The notes under the pieces: model-generated
Database searches by the model: none
Seen by the model: only the letters and a program-made list of their open reading frames with translations
What the model was told of the DNA's origin: nothing
Translations under genes and position numbers: made by a program
Origin: Streptomyces sp. ASQP_92
Lineage (GTDB): Bacteria > Actinomycetota > Actinomycetes > Streptomycetales > Streptomycetaceae
DNA: 32,837 nucleotides
Direction: 5' to 3'
NCBI RefSeq assembly: GCF_025399895.1
Contig: NZ_JAODUA010000035.1
Location: 1 to 32,837 of the forward strand
Shown here: positions 15,467 to 22,536 of the stretch, piece after piece
Layout of the letters: every line of letters begins with the position of its first letter
Numbering within the stretch: position 1 is the first letter of the stretch

Positions 15467-17109
15467 GCCCCACCAACCACCCCACCGCAGCCGGACACGT
15501 CACCTTCCTCGGTGCCGGTCCCGGTGACCCCGGGCTATTGACGCTGCGCGCCGTGGAGGCGCTGGCGTCGGCCGACGTCCTGATCGCCGAGCCGGCCGTG
15601 CTCGACGTTGTTCGCGCGCACGCGCGGGCAGGTGTGGACACACCGCAGCTGACGATCATTGACGAGGCGTCAACAACCGCCGGGATCCCGGTGTTGCGGG
15701 ACGCCGCCAATCTTGTCATGGAGGCCGCGCGCTCCGGCAGGCGGGTCGTCCGTGCGGTAGCGGGCGACCCGGGCCTCGACGGCGACGCCGCCGGCGAGAT
15801 GCTGGCCTGCGCCTCCGAGGGCATCCCCTTCGAGGTGGTGCCGGGCGTCGCCGCCGCGGTCGGTGTGCCGGCGTACGCCGGTGTCCCGCTGCGCGGTTCC
15901 GGCGGCGCCGACGTCCGGTTCGTCGACGCCCGTACCGCCTCCGAGCGGTGCTGGGCCGAGGTCGGCGCGAGCGACGGCACGGTGGTGGTCTCCACGACCC
16001 TGGAGACCGTCGCGGCCGCCGCGGGCGAGCTGGTCTCGGCGGGCCGCAAGCCCGACACCCCGATGACCGTGACGATCGCGGGCACCACCACCCGCCAGCG
16101 GACCTGGTCCGCGACGCTGGGTTCGGTCGCCCAGGTGCTCAAGCAGGCGAAGGTGCTGCCCTCGCCGGACGGGCACCAGGCCGTCATAGCCGTGGTCGGC
16201 GAGCGCAGTGCCCCTGCTCAGCGTGACCCGCTCTCGTGGTTCGAGACCAAGCCGCTCTTCGGCTGGCGTGTGCTCGTACCGCGGACCAAGGAGCAGTCGG
16301 CCTCGCTCTCCGACCAGCTCAGGTCGTACGGTGCCGTGCCGCACGAGGTGCCGACGATCGCCGTCGAACCGCCGCGCACGCCCCAGCAGATGGAGCGCGC
16401 GGTCAAGGGCCTGGTGACCGGTCGCTACGAGTGGATCGCGTTCACCTCGGTCAACGCGGTCAAGGCGGTGCGCGAGAAGTTCGAGGAGTACGGGCTCGAC
16501 GCGCGGGCGTTCGCGGGGATCAAGGTCGCCGCGGTCGGCGAGCAGACCGCGGCCTCCCTCGTGGAGTTCGGCGTGAAGCCGGACCTGGTGCCCAGCGGTG
16601 AGCAGTCGGCCGCCGGTCTCCTGGAGGACTGGCCGCCCTACGACCCGGTCTTCGACCCGATCGACCGCGTCTTCCTGCCGCGCGCCGACATCGCCACCGA
16701 GACGCTGGTGGCGGGTCTGATCGAGCTCGGCTGGGAGGTCGACGACGTCACCGCCTACCGGACGGTGCGCGCCTCGCCGCCGCCGGCCGACACCCGCGAG
16801 GCGATCAAGGGCGGCGGCTTCGACGCGGTCCTGTTCACCTCGTCCTCCACGGTGCGCAACCTGGTGGGCATCGCGGGCAAGCCGCACAACGTGACCGTGA
16901 TCGCGTGCATCGGTCCCGCCACGGCGAAGACCGCCGAGGAGCACGGGCTGCGGGTGGACGTCATGGCTCCGGAGCCGTCCGTCCTCAAGCTGGCCCAGGC
17001 GCTCGCCGACTTCGGCGCGGCTCGCCGTGACGCGGCGGTCTCCGCGGGTGAGCACGTGACCCGGCCCAGTGAGCGCCGGCCCGGTGCGAGGCGCCGCCGC
17101 ACGACGTAA
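15463..17109 (+). CDS. hemD: fused uroporphyrinogen-III C-methyltransferase-like / uroporphyrinogen-III synthase
   Basis: A 548-residue two-domain protein. The N-terminal half (about 7-250) has the SAM-methyltransferase fold of SUMT/CobA: HVTFLGAGPGDPGLLTLRAVEAL, then VRAVAGDPGLDGDAAGEM and VVPGVAAAVGVPAYAGVPL. The C-terminal half (about 265-525) is HemD: WRVLVPRTKEQSASLSDQL, IAFTSVNAVKAVREKF, VAAVGEQTAASL, DAVLFTSSSTVRNLVG, IACIGPATAKTAEEHG. HemD closes hydroxymethylbilane to uroporphyrinogen III. The usual SUMT motif GGDPFVFGRG is replaced by AGDPGLDGDA, so methylation of uroporphyrinogen to precorrin-2/sirohydrochlorin is less sure than synthase activity. TTG start overlapping the hemC stop. 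Last gene of the rex-hem operon before array C. Confidence 0.93.
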   Translation: MSPTNHPTAAGHVTFLGAGPGDPGLLTLRAVEALASADVLIAEPAVLDVVRAHARAGVDTPQLTIIDEASTTAGIPVLRDAANLVMEAARSGRRVVRAVAGDPGLDGDAAGEMLACASEGIPFEVVPGVAAAVGVPAYAGVPLRGSGGADVRFVDARTASERCWAEVGASDGTVVVSTTLETVAAAAGELVSAGRKPDTPMTVTIAGTTTRQRTWSATLGSVAQVLKQAKVLPSPDGHQAVIAVVGERSAPAQRDPLSWFETKPLFGWRVLVPRTKEQSASLSDQLRSYGAVPHEVPTIAVEPPRTPQQMERAVKGLVTGRYEWIAFTSVNAVKAVREKFEEYGLDARAFAGIKVAAVGEQTAASLVEFGVKPDLVPSGEQSAAGLLEDWPPYDPVFDPIDRVFLPRADIATETLVAGLIELGWEVDDVTAYRTVRASPPPADTREAIKGGGFDAVLFTSSSTVRNLVGIAGKPHNVTVIACIGPATAKTAEEHGLRVDVMAPEPSVLKLAQALADFGAARRDAAVSAGEHVTRPSERRPGARRRRTT

Positions 17110-17640
17110 GGGGGCCTGCCCCCAACCCCCTGGGGCTCCGCCCCGGGGGGTTCGCCCACCCACCCGCCCGTGCATCGGGGTTGGCTGGTTCCGGGCCCTC
17201 CTGGGGCTCCGCCCCAGACCCCGGGGTGTTTTCCCACCCACCCGCCCGTAGGCGCAGGGTTGGATGGTGCCGGGACCTCTGGGGCTCCGCCCCAGACCCC
17301 GTATCGCGCCTTAAGGGCGCTCGTCCTCAAACGCCGGACGGGCTGAGGTGTCCCGTGCGGGCCGGCACCGAGTAGTTAAGGGGCGCGGGGAACTGCGCGA
17401 GGAGCGAGCACGGTCCGCACGTGACCGGGGTTTTGGGGCGCGGGGAACTGCGCGAGATGCGGGCACGGTCCGCGGACGAAGGCGGGTTTTGGGGGCGCGG
17501 GGAACTGCGCCAGGAGCGGGCACGGTCCGCAGATGACCGGGGTTTTTGGGGGCGCGGGGAACTGCGCGGGAGGTGGCCACGGGCTGCGGGCGGGGGCGTG
17601 CCCCCGGAGGGTCTCGGGAAGGGGCGGGGTGGGGAAAGAC
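17110..17640 (+). repeat. composite intergenic repeat array C (co-directional with hemD)
   Basis: Starts within 2 nt of the hemD stop with a GGGGCCTGCCCC hairpin. Then come three TGGGGCTCCGCCCC hairpins (17131, 17202, 17280), the first two each followed by a segment rich in CCCACCCACCCGCCCG and a GGTTGG stretch. One 67-bp module follows (17280-17346), then the linker GCGGGCCGGCACCGAG, then four short units with core GGGGCGCGGGGAACTGCGC at 17380-17398, 17435-17453, 17492-17510 and 17549-17567 (55, 57, 57 bp apart). The remainder to hemB is GC-rich without a gene. Confidence 0.88.
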
Positions 17641-17656
17641 ACCCCCCACGGCGGCG

Positions 17657-17662
17657 TAGCGT
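17657..17662 (+). promoter_or_regulatory. possible -10 element of a leaderless hemB promoter
   Basis: TAGCGT sits 6 nt before the hemB ATG at 17669, leaving room only for a leaderless transcript; an overlapping AGAGG directly before the ATG is too close for a normal ribosome site. Suggests hemB has its own promoter after the array. Confidence 0.35.
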
Positions 17663-17668
17663 AGAGGC

Positions 17669-18658
17669 ATGACTGAGTACGGATCCTTCCCCGGGGCCCG
17701 GCCCCGTCGGCTGCGCACCACCCCCGCCATGCGCCGCATGGTCGCGGAGACCCGGCTGCACCCCGCCGACCTCATCCTCCCCGCCTTCGTACGGGAAGGG
17801 ATCACCGAGCCCATCCCCATCCAGGCCATGCCGGGCGTGGTGCAGCACACCCTCGACACGCTGCGGAAGGCCGCCGTCGAGGCGGTGGACGCCGGGGTCG
17901 CCGGGATCATGCTCTTCGGGGTGCCCGAGGACGTGAAGAAGGACGGGGCCGGGACGGCCGGGACGGACCCCGACGGAATCCTCCAGGTCGCCATCCGCGC
18001 GGTGAAGGAGGAGGTCGGCGACGAGCTCGTCATCATGTCCGACCTCTGCCTCGACGAGTACACCGACCACGGGCACTGCGGCGTCCTCGACGCGGAGGGG
18101 CGCGTCGACAACGACGCCACCCTGGAGCGCTACGCCGAGATGGCCCAGGTGCAGGCCGACGCGGGCGTCCACGTGGTGGGGCCCTCCGGGATGATGGACG
18201 GCCAAGTCGGCGTCATCCGGGACGCGTTGGACCAGACCGGCCACGAGGACGTGTCCATCCTGGCCTACACCGCCAAGTACTCCTCCGCCTTCTACGGCCC
18301 CTTCCGCGAGGCCGTCGGCTCCTCCCTGCGCGGCGACCGCAAGACGTACCAGCAGGACCCCGCCAACTCCCGTGAGTCCCTGCGGGAGTTGGCGCTGGAC
18401 CTGGCCGAGGGCGCGGACATGGTCATGGTCAAGCCGGCCGGTCCCTACCTCGACATCCTGGCCAAGGTCGCCGAGTCGGTGGACGTGCCCGTCGCGGCGT
18501 ACCAGATCAGCGGCGAGTACGCGATGGTCGAGGCCGCCGCCGAGAAGGGCTGGATCGACCGCGACCGGGCGATCCTGGAGACCCTGACCGGCATCAAGCG
18601 GGCCGGCGCCCACATGATCCTCACGTACTGGGCGACCGAGGTCGCCAAGGGGCTGTAG
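17669..18658 (+). CDS. hemB: delta-aminolevulinic acid dehydratase (porphobilinogen synthase)
   Basis: A 329-residue TIM-barrel enzyme condensing two 5-aminolevulinates to porphobilinogen. The two active-site lysines are about K203 (YTAKYSS) and K255 (MVKPAGPYLD, the Schiff-base lysine). The metal-site stretch reads DLCLDEYTDHGHCG: Cys127, Asp129 and Cys137 stand where fully zinc-type enzymes have three Cys. It is thus a mixed site, between zinc type and the Asp-rich magnesium type. The N-terminal arm MRRMVAETRLHPADLILPAFV is typical. Separated from hemD by the 560-bp array C, but on the same strand; it has a possible leaderless promoter of its own. Followed by a strong terminator. Confidence 0.97.
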   Translation: MTEYGSFPGARPRRLRTTPAMRRMVAETRLHPADLILPAFVREGITEPIPIQAMPGVVQHTLDTLRKAAVEAVDAGVAGIMLFGVPEDVKKDGAGTAGTDPDGILQVAIRAVKEEVGDELVIMSDLCLDEYTDHGHCGVLDAEGRVDNDATLERYAEMAQVQADAGVHVVGPSGMMDGQVGVIRDALDQTGHEDVSILAYTAKYSSAFYGPFREAVGSSLRGDRKTYQQDPANSRESLRELALDLAEGADMVMVKPAGPYLDILAKVAESVDVPVAAYQISGEYAMVEAAAEKGWIDRDRAILETLTGIKRAGAHMILTYWATEVAKGL

Positions 18659-18670
18659 CCGCCCCCGTCA

Positions 18671-18709
18671 TCCCGTCAACTGCCGCCGGTTCAGCGGTGG
18701 TTGGCGGGA
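18671..18709. terminator. hairpin terminator between hemB and the DUF4253 gene
   Basis: A 16-bp stem (TCCCGTCAACTGCCGC with GCGGTGGTTGGCGGGA) closed throughout when three G-T pairs are allowed, with a 7-nt loop. It starts 12 nt after the hemB stop and lies between convergent genes, so it may act in both directions. Confidence 0.8.
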
Positions 18710-18743
18710 TCGCTGTTCATGGTCCCGGGGCCGCGTCAAGTAC

Positions 18744-19499
18744 CTAGTCCCAGCGGAAGGTCCAACCCCCTTTGCCCAGAAGGGATTCGGCGTACTCCGA
18801 CAGGTCGGTCGCTATCGCCTCCGGGCAGAACGCGAAGTGCTCCGCCGCCAGGACCAGCGCCTCCTCCTCATCGGTGGGCGGCGCCGCCACCGACACCGTG
18901 AGGTGATCGGGGGTCAGCCCCACCACCCGCACGCCGAACCGGTCCTCCCACGAGCGCAGCACCGCGCACAGCGGCGCCACGTCCTGCGCGTGGTGCAGCG
19001 CCCCGCCCCAGCCGATCGCCGCCGGTATGTCCGCGCTGCGGCGGGCCGGGACCAGGGCCGCGCGGGCCCCCTTCAACGCGCCCTCGCCGATCGCCGCGCC
19101 CGCGACCTCCGCCGCCCTGCGGTCCGGGTCCTCCTGAAGCGCGGGCGCCTCCGCCAGGCCCGGCCAGTCCTCGGCCCCGAAGCCCAGCTCGTCCCCCGCG
19201 TACGCCGCCCACGACTCCGCCAGCACGTCCTCGGGGTGGTGGTCGCCCGGGTACGACATCTCCTCCGGAGCCAGCCCCCACTCGGCCAAGTCCCTTGTAC
19301 CGCCCAGCAATATGGGATGCAGCCCCGCCGCCCTGCGCGCCGGGGCCAGCCGCGCCCAGTCCTGCGGCCCGGCCGGGTCGTCCGCGTACCAGAACCAGGG
19401 CGCGGCCGGCGGCCCCATCAGCCTGCCCGGCGGCAGGTCGAGGCCCAGCGCCCCACCGGTCGGGTCGTCCGTCAACTGCGGGAGTGGATTCGCGAGCAT
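18744..19499 (-). CDS. DUF4253 domain protein
   Basis: A protein of about 251 residues with no membrane segment. I recognise the C-terminal half as DUF4253: GGALHHAQDVAPLCAVLRSWEDRFGVRVVGL, then EEEALVLAAEHFAFCPEAI and a final GWTFRWD. The N-terminal part is Pro/Ala-rich (LPPGRLMGPPAAPWFWYADDP). DUF4253 has no established biochemical role; proteins of this kind are scattered through Streptomyces. The start is ambiguous: ATG 19499 has GAGGG 7 nt upstream, ATG 19505 is too close to it, and a TTG at 19535 would add 12 residues. Convergent with hemB. No clear operon partner; the DUF397 gene ends 62 bp upstream on the same strand. Confidence 0.75.
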   Translation of the reverse strand: MLANPLPQLTDDPTGGALGLDLPPGRLMGPPAAPWFWYADDPAGPQDWARLAPARRAAGLHPILLGGTRDLAEWGLAPEEMSYPGDHHPEDVLAESWAAYAGDELGFGAEDWPGLAEAPALQEDPDRRAAEVAGAAIGEGALKGARAALVPARRSADIPAAIGWGGALHHAQDVAPLCAVLRSWEDRFGVRVVGLTPDHLTVSVAAPPTDEEEALVLAAEHFAFCPEAIATDLSEYAESLLGKGGWTFRWD

Positions 19500-19561
19500 C
19501 GCCATGCCCTCGAATGTAGATCCCGCCACTGACAACGCGGTCCGCTCGGAGAGCGGATGGT

Positions 19562-19795
19562 TCAGAGCGCCGTCAGGAAGCCGTGCCAGGCGGCGGGGTT
19601 CAGGGTGAGGGTGGGGCCGTCGGGGTTCTTGGAGTCCCGGATGTGGATGGCGGAGGCGTGGGCCGCCACTTCGACGCAGGCGCCGCCTTCGTCACTGCTG
19701 TAGCTCGACTTGCGCCAGTCGCAGGCCATTTCGAGGCACTCGCCACCATCGCTGCCGCTGTAGCTGGACTTGAACCACTCGAGTTCGTCGCTCAT
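19562..19795 (-). CDS. DUF397 protein with duplicated N-terminal half
   Basis: A 77-residue protein of the DUF397 family, small partners of XRE-DUF5753 regulators in actinomycetes (WhiJ/BldB-type modules). The family signature W-KSSYS...CVEVA appears twice: EWFKSSYSGSDGGECLEMA and DWRKSSYSSDEGGACVEVA. The second copy runs into the single C-terminal half IHIRDSKNPDGPTLTLNPAAWHGFL. A normal DUF397 has one of each, so this looks like a partial internal duplication. The ATG overlaps the stop of the XRE gene (ATGA), so translation is coupled. Some members are thought to act as the antagonist or antitoxin-like partner of the regulator; unproven here. Confidence 0.9.
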   Translation of the reverse strand: MSDELEWFKSSYSGSDGGECLEMACDWRKSSYSSDEGGACVEVAAHASAIHIRDSKNPDGPTLTLNPAAWHGFLTAL

Positions 19796-20604
19796 AGCTC
19801 TCCTAGCAGCCGCTCCAACAAGGCCATCGACTCTTCGGTGTTGAGGGCCTGTGTCCGCAGCATCGCATACCTTCGCGCCAGGATGCTTACGTCGTCAGGG
19901 TCGGCCACGAACTGGCTGCCACGCTGCGTTTCCGTGTAAGCGAGGTGTTGGAGTTGCGGGGTTTCGAGGAGGATGAAAGCGCCGTCGAGGGCAGCATGGC
20001 TCTCACGCCCGAGCGGCATGATCTGTAGGGCCAGCCCGGGGAGACGTGCGCACTCTGTGAGGTGCTGAAGCATCGCGCGGTACACGGCTTGCCCGCCGAG
20101 CCGGTCGCGGATGATCGCCTCTGAGAGAATGAAGCTCAACGAAGGCGGTTCCCTGCGGTGCAGTATCGCCTGGCGATCGAGACGATTGCTGATAGTGAAG
20201 GCGATCTCGTCCTCGCTGAAGGGCGGCACGCGGCTGCTGAACACCGCGCGGGCGTACTCCTCGTTCTGGAGCAGGCCCGGCAGGACCTGGTTCGCGTAGA
20301 AGCTGAGGGTGATGGCCACGCGCTCCTCGTCGATGTACTTCTCGGCCCACAGCGGGTACCGGTCCACCTCCGGCATGTTTTCGACCGCCACCTCCAAAGC
20401 GCCCTTGGTGTCCAGGAGCCGGTCGAAGGTCCGGGCGAGATCGGGTTTCAGGACCCGCCGCCCTTGCTCGATCGAGGCGATTGTCTCCAGATCCGCGCAC
20501 ACCACCTCGGCCAGAGCGCGCTGGGTGTAACCGGCTGCGCGGCGGAAGCAAGCGAGCTGGGCGCCCAGCATGCGCATCGCCGACGTGTTCCTCCTGGGGT
20601 GCAT
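19792..20604 (-). CDS. XRE-family regulator with DUF5753 domain (WhiJ-like)
   Basis: A 270-residue DNA-binding protein. The N-terminal HTH (about 10-65) reads MLGAQLACFRRAAGYTQRALAEVVCADLETIASIEQGRRV. The remainder is the DUF5753 sensor-like domain: LWAEKYIDEERVAITLSFYANQVLPGLLQNEEYARAVF, LDRQAIL, LSFILSEAIIRDRLGG and LPGLALQIMPLGRE. It is the WhiJ-type regulator of the three-gene modules (XRE, DUF397, RsbW-like ATPase) that are numerous in Streptomyces and influence development. I chose ATG 20604 with GGGGAG 9 nt upstream; a TTG nine bases earlier is possible. It is divergent from the ATPase gene, and the space between them has two perfect palindromes, likely its operator. Confidence 0.92.
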   Translation of the reverse strand: MHPRRNTSAMRMLGAQLACFRRAAGYTQRALAEVVCADLETIASIEQGRRVLKPDLARTFDRLLDTKGALEVAVENMPEVDRYPLWAEKYIDEERVAITLSFYANQVLPGLLQNEEYARAVFSSRVPPFSEDEIAFTISNRLDRQAILHRREPPSLSFILSEAIIRDRLGGQAVYRAMLQHLTECARLPGLALQIMPLGRESHAALDGAFILLETPQLQHLAYTETQRGSQFVADPDDVSILARRYAMLRTQALNTEESMALLERLLGEL

Positions 20605-20646
20605 AACCCCCAACTCCCCACCGCTGAAGGCGTGTCATGCGTGACG

Positions 20647-20673
20647 GACCCGTACAAAAATCGTGTACGGGTC
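20647..20673. promoter_or_regulatory. perfect 10-bp inverted repeat, likely operator of the XRE regulator
   Basis: GACCCGTACA, 7-nt spacer AAAATCG, TGTACGGGTC: perfect 10-bp arms, in the divergent gap between the XRE gene (start 20604) and the ATPase gene (start 20717). The AT-rich spacer stands out in GC-rich surroundings. Probably bound by the XRE protein to control both directions. Confidence 0.75.
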
Positions 20674-20686
20674 GGTGCACTGCACC
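20674..20686. promoter_or_regulatory. second palindrome abutting the first
   Basis: GGTGCA-C-TGCACC, a perfect 6-bp-arm palindrome with a single central base. It begins at the very base after the 27-bp inverted repeat ends. Could be a second regulator site or a promoter-overlapping hairpin; function unknown. Confidence 0.5.
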
Positions 20687-20716
20687 CCGCCCCGCCCCCT
20701 CCGCAACTCTCCCCCC

Positions 20717-21502
20717 ATGACCGAGAACGAAATCCGTGAACACTTCTACCCCCGGCGGCGCCAATCCGTGCCAGCAGCAAGGGAGTTCGCCGAGGTAGCC
20801 CTCTCCGACTGGGGGTTCGCGCACCGGCGTGACGACGTGCTGCTCTGCGTCAGCGAGCTCACCACGAACGCGTTGCTGCACGGGGTACCGCCCGGGCGGG
20901 GGTTCCTGTTGCGCATGCGGCTGTGTGACGGGGTCCTGCTGCGGGCCGAGGTGCACGACAGCGGGGGTGGTGTGCCCCGGGTCGCCGACGAGGCGGACGA
21001 GGGCGGGCGCGGGCTGCTGCTCGTCGCGGTGACGGCCGACAAGTGGGGGGTGGGGGAGCGGAGCCCGGGCAAGGCGGTGTGGTGCGAGTTCGGGTGTGCG
21101 GAGGGAGGGGCGGGCGGCTTCCCCGGAGGGGGCGGACCCGGCCGAGGAGGGCCGGTCGTGAGGGAGGGGCGGGCGGCTTCCCCGGAGGGGGGCCGACCCG
21201 GCCGGGGTTCGGATCTTGGACGGACGGGAAGGGACGCGCGGGGCTGCGTAGGCTGCCGGATAGTTGGACGTCCGAGCAACCGACAGGAGCCGCCCCATGC
21301 CCGCCCCCTCATCGGCCGCCGCAGCCGTTCCCGCGCTGGCCGCGCGTGCCGCTTCCGTCGGAGCCTCGCCCGTGCGGGAGATCCTGGCGCTGACCGCCCG
21401 GCCCGAGGTCATCTCGTTCGCGGGCGGGCTCCCCGCGCCCGAGCTGTTCGACGGCGCGGGCATGGCCGCCGCGTTCCGGGCGGTGATGGAGGAGCAGGCT
21501 AG
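20717..21502 (+). CDS. RsbW-like ATP-binding (anti-sigma-kinase type) protein with abnormal 3' end
   Basis: The first roughly 125 residues are a GHKL/HATPase_c domain of the RsbW/SpoIIAB type: N-box LCVSELTTNALLHG, G1 box EVHDSGGGVPRV, G2 box GRGLLLVAVTADKWGV, ending near KAVWCEFGC (about base 21100). Such proteins are usually about 130-160 residues. Here no stop follows, and the frame continues for about 130 more residues of Gly/Arg/Pro-rich sequence, running 206 bp into the aminotransferase gene. Two near-identical 44/45-bp copies lie just past the domain and may have shifted the original stop out of frame. The ATG has no ribosome-binding sequence (the leader is pyrimidine-rich). Third member of the WhiJ-type module, divergent from the XRE gene. 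The domain is certain; the stated end is only the open-frame end. Confidence 0.75.
   Translation: MTENEIREHFYPRRRQSVPAAREFAEVALSDWGFAHRRDDVLLCVSELTTNALLHGVPPGRGFLLRMRLCDGVLLRAEVHDSGGGVPRVADEADEGGRGLLLVAVTADKWGVGERSPGKAVWCEFGCAEGGAGGFPGGGGPGRGGPVVREGRAASPEGGRPGRGSDLGRTGRDARGCVGCRIVGRPSNRQEPPHARPLIGRRSRSRAGRACRFRRSLARAGDPGADRPARGHLVRGRAPRARAVRRRGHGRRVPGGDGGAG
21101..21204 (+). repeat. imperfect tandem duplication of about 44 bp
   Basis: Copy 1 at 21101-21144 and copy 2 at 21160-21204 differ by one inserted G and one substitution; the copies are offset by 59-60 bp. It lies at the 3' side of the ATPase domain and may explain the loss of its stop codon. The second copy ends in a CCGACCC...GGGTTCGG partial hairpin that could be a terminator remnant. 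Confidence 0.85.
21248..21253 (+). promoter_or_regulatory. possible -10 element of the aminotransferase gene
   Basis: TAGGCT about 43 nt before the ATG at 21297. Matches other TAGGCT boxes in this window; -35 unclear. Confidence 0.35.
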
Positions 21503-22499
21503 CGTCGCGCTCCAGTACTCCACCACCGAGGGCAGCCCGGCGCTGCGGGGTGCGACCGCCGCGCGGGTCGCCCGGCGGGGGCTGCCGACCGGCGCCGACG
21601 ACCTGCTGATAACCACTGGATCGCAACAGGGCCTCACGCTCCTGGCGGCCGCCCTGCTGGAACCGGGCGATGTCGTCCTGGTCGAAGACCCCTGCTACCT
21701 CGCCGCGTTGCAGGTCTTCGGCTTCGCGGGGGCCCGGATCATCGCCGTGCCCTGCGACGAGGACGGCCCCGACCCCGCCGCCCTCGACGAACTCGTCGCC
21801 CGCGAACGCCCCAAGCTCTTCTACTGCGTCCCCACCTTCCAGAACCCGACCGGCCGCACCATGACCGCCGAGCGGCGCCGCGCGATCGCCGATGTCGCGG
21901 TGCGGCGCGGGCTGTGGATCGTGGAGGACGACCCGTACGGCGAGCTGCGCTACGAGGGCGAGCACGTGCCGTGGATCTCCGCGTACGAGGACGCCGCCGA
22001 CCGCACCGTGCTGCTCAGCAGCTACTCGAAGATCATGGCGCCGGGTCTGCGCATCGGCTGGCTGCGGGCGCCGCGTGCGCTGCTGCGGGCCTGCGTGATC
22101 GCCAAGCAGGCCTCCGACCTGCACACCCCGACCGTCAACCAGCTCGCCGCCGCCCGCTATCTGGCCGACCAGGACCTCGACGCGCACATCGCCACCGTGC
22201 GCGCCGCCTACGGCGAACGCCGGGACGCCATGCTCGCGGGCCTGCCCGACGCGCTGCCCGAGGGCTCGACCTGGAACCGGCCCGAGGGCGGCATGTTCCT
22301 GTGGGTCCGTCTCCCGGAGGGGAGCGACGCAACTGCCTTGCTCAGCAAGGTGATCGAGTACGACGTGGCGTACGTCCCCGGCGCGCCCTTCTTCGCCGGG
22401 GCGGCGGATCCGGCCGCGCTGCGGCTGTGCTTCGTCACCTCCGCGCCGGACGAGATCCGGGAGGGGTTGGCACGGTTGGGGCGCGCGCTCAAGGGGTGA
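21297..22499 (+). CDS. PLP-dependent class I/II aminotransferase (2-aminoadipate/MocR-like without HTH)
   Basis: A 400-residue fold-type I aminotransferase. Landmarks: VISFAGGLPAPELF near the N-terminus, LQYSTTEGSPALRGATAARVA, ITTGSQQGLTLLAAALLEPGD, PTFQNPTGRTM (Asn-Pro-Thr), VEDDPYGELRY (the Asp that contacts the pyridine N), SSYSKIMAPGLRIGWL with PLP-lysine about K245, and the C-terminal RLCFVT (the Arg-box is altered to RLCF). It resembles the aminotransferase domain of MocR regulators and the LysN/2-aminoadipate group, which have broad specificity. ATG 21297 has GGAG 8 nt upstream and a TAGGCT box at 21248-21253. Its start lies inside the run-on frame of the ATPase gene. Convergent with the XRE-cupin gene. 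Confidence 0.9.
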   Translation: MPAPSSAAAAVPALAARAASVGASPVREILALTARPEVISFAGGLPAPELFDGAGMAAAFRAVMEEQASVALQYSTTEGSPALRGATAARVARRGLPTGADDLLITTGSQQGLTLLAAALLEPGDVVLVEDPCYLAALQVFGFAGARIIAVPCDEDGPDPAALDELVARERPKLFYCVPTFQNPTGRTMTAERRRAIADVAVRRGLWIVEDDPYGELRYEGEHVPWISAYEDAADRTVLLSSYSKIMAPGLRIGWLRAPRALLRACVIAKQASDLHTPTVNQLAAARYLADQDLDAHIATVRAAYGERRDAMLAGLPDALPEGSTWNRPEGGMFLWVRLPEGSDATALLSKVIEYDVAYVPGAPFFAGAADPAALRLCFVTSAPDEIREGLARLGRALKG

Positions 22500-22536
22500 C
22501 CGGCGGCAGGCGGCCCCAAATCTCGCGCTGCGGCGG

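Noticed and set aside
17345..17570. CRISPR-like regular repeats with about 57-bp period in arrays B, C and D
   Set aside because: Repeats are 19-40 bp and the intervening pieces are themselves similar to each other, not unique spacers; no cas genes are present.
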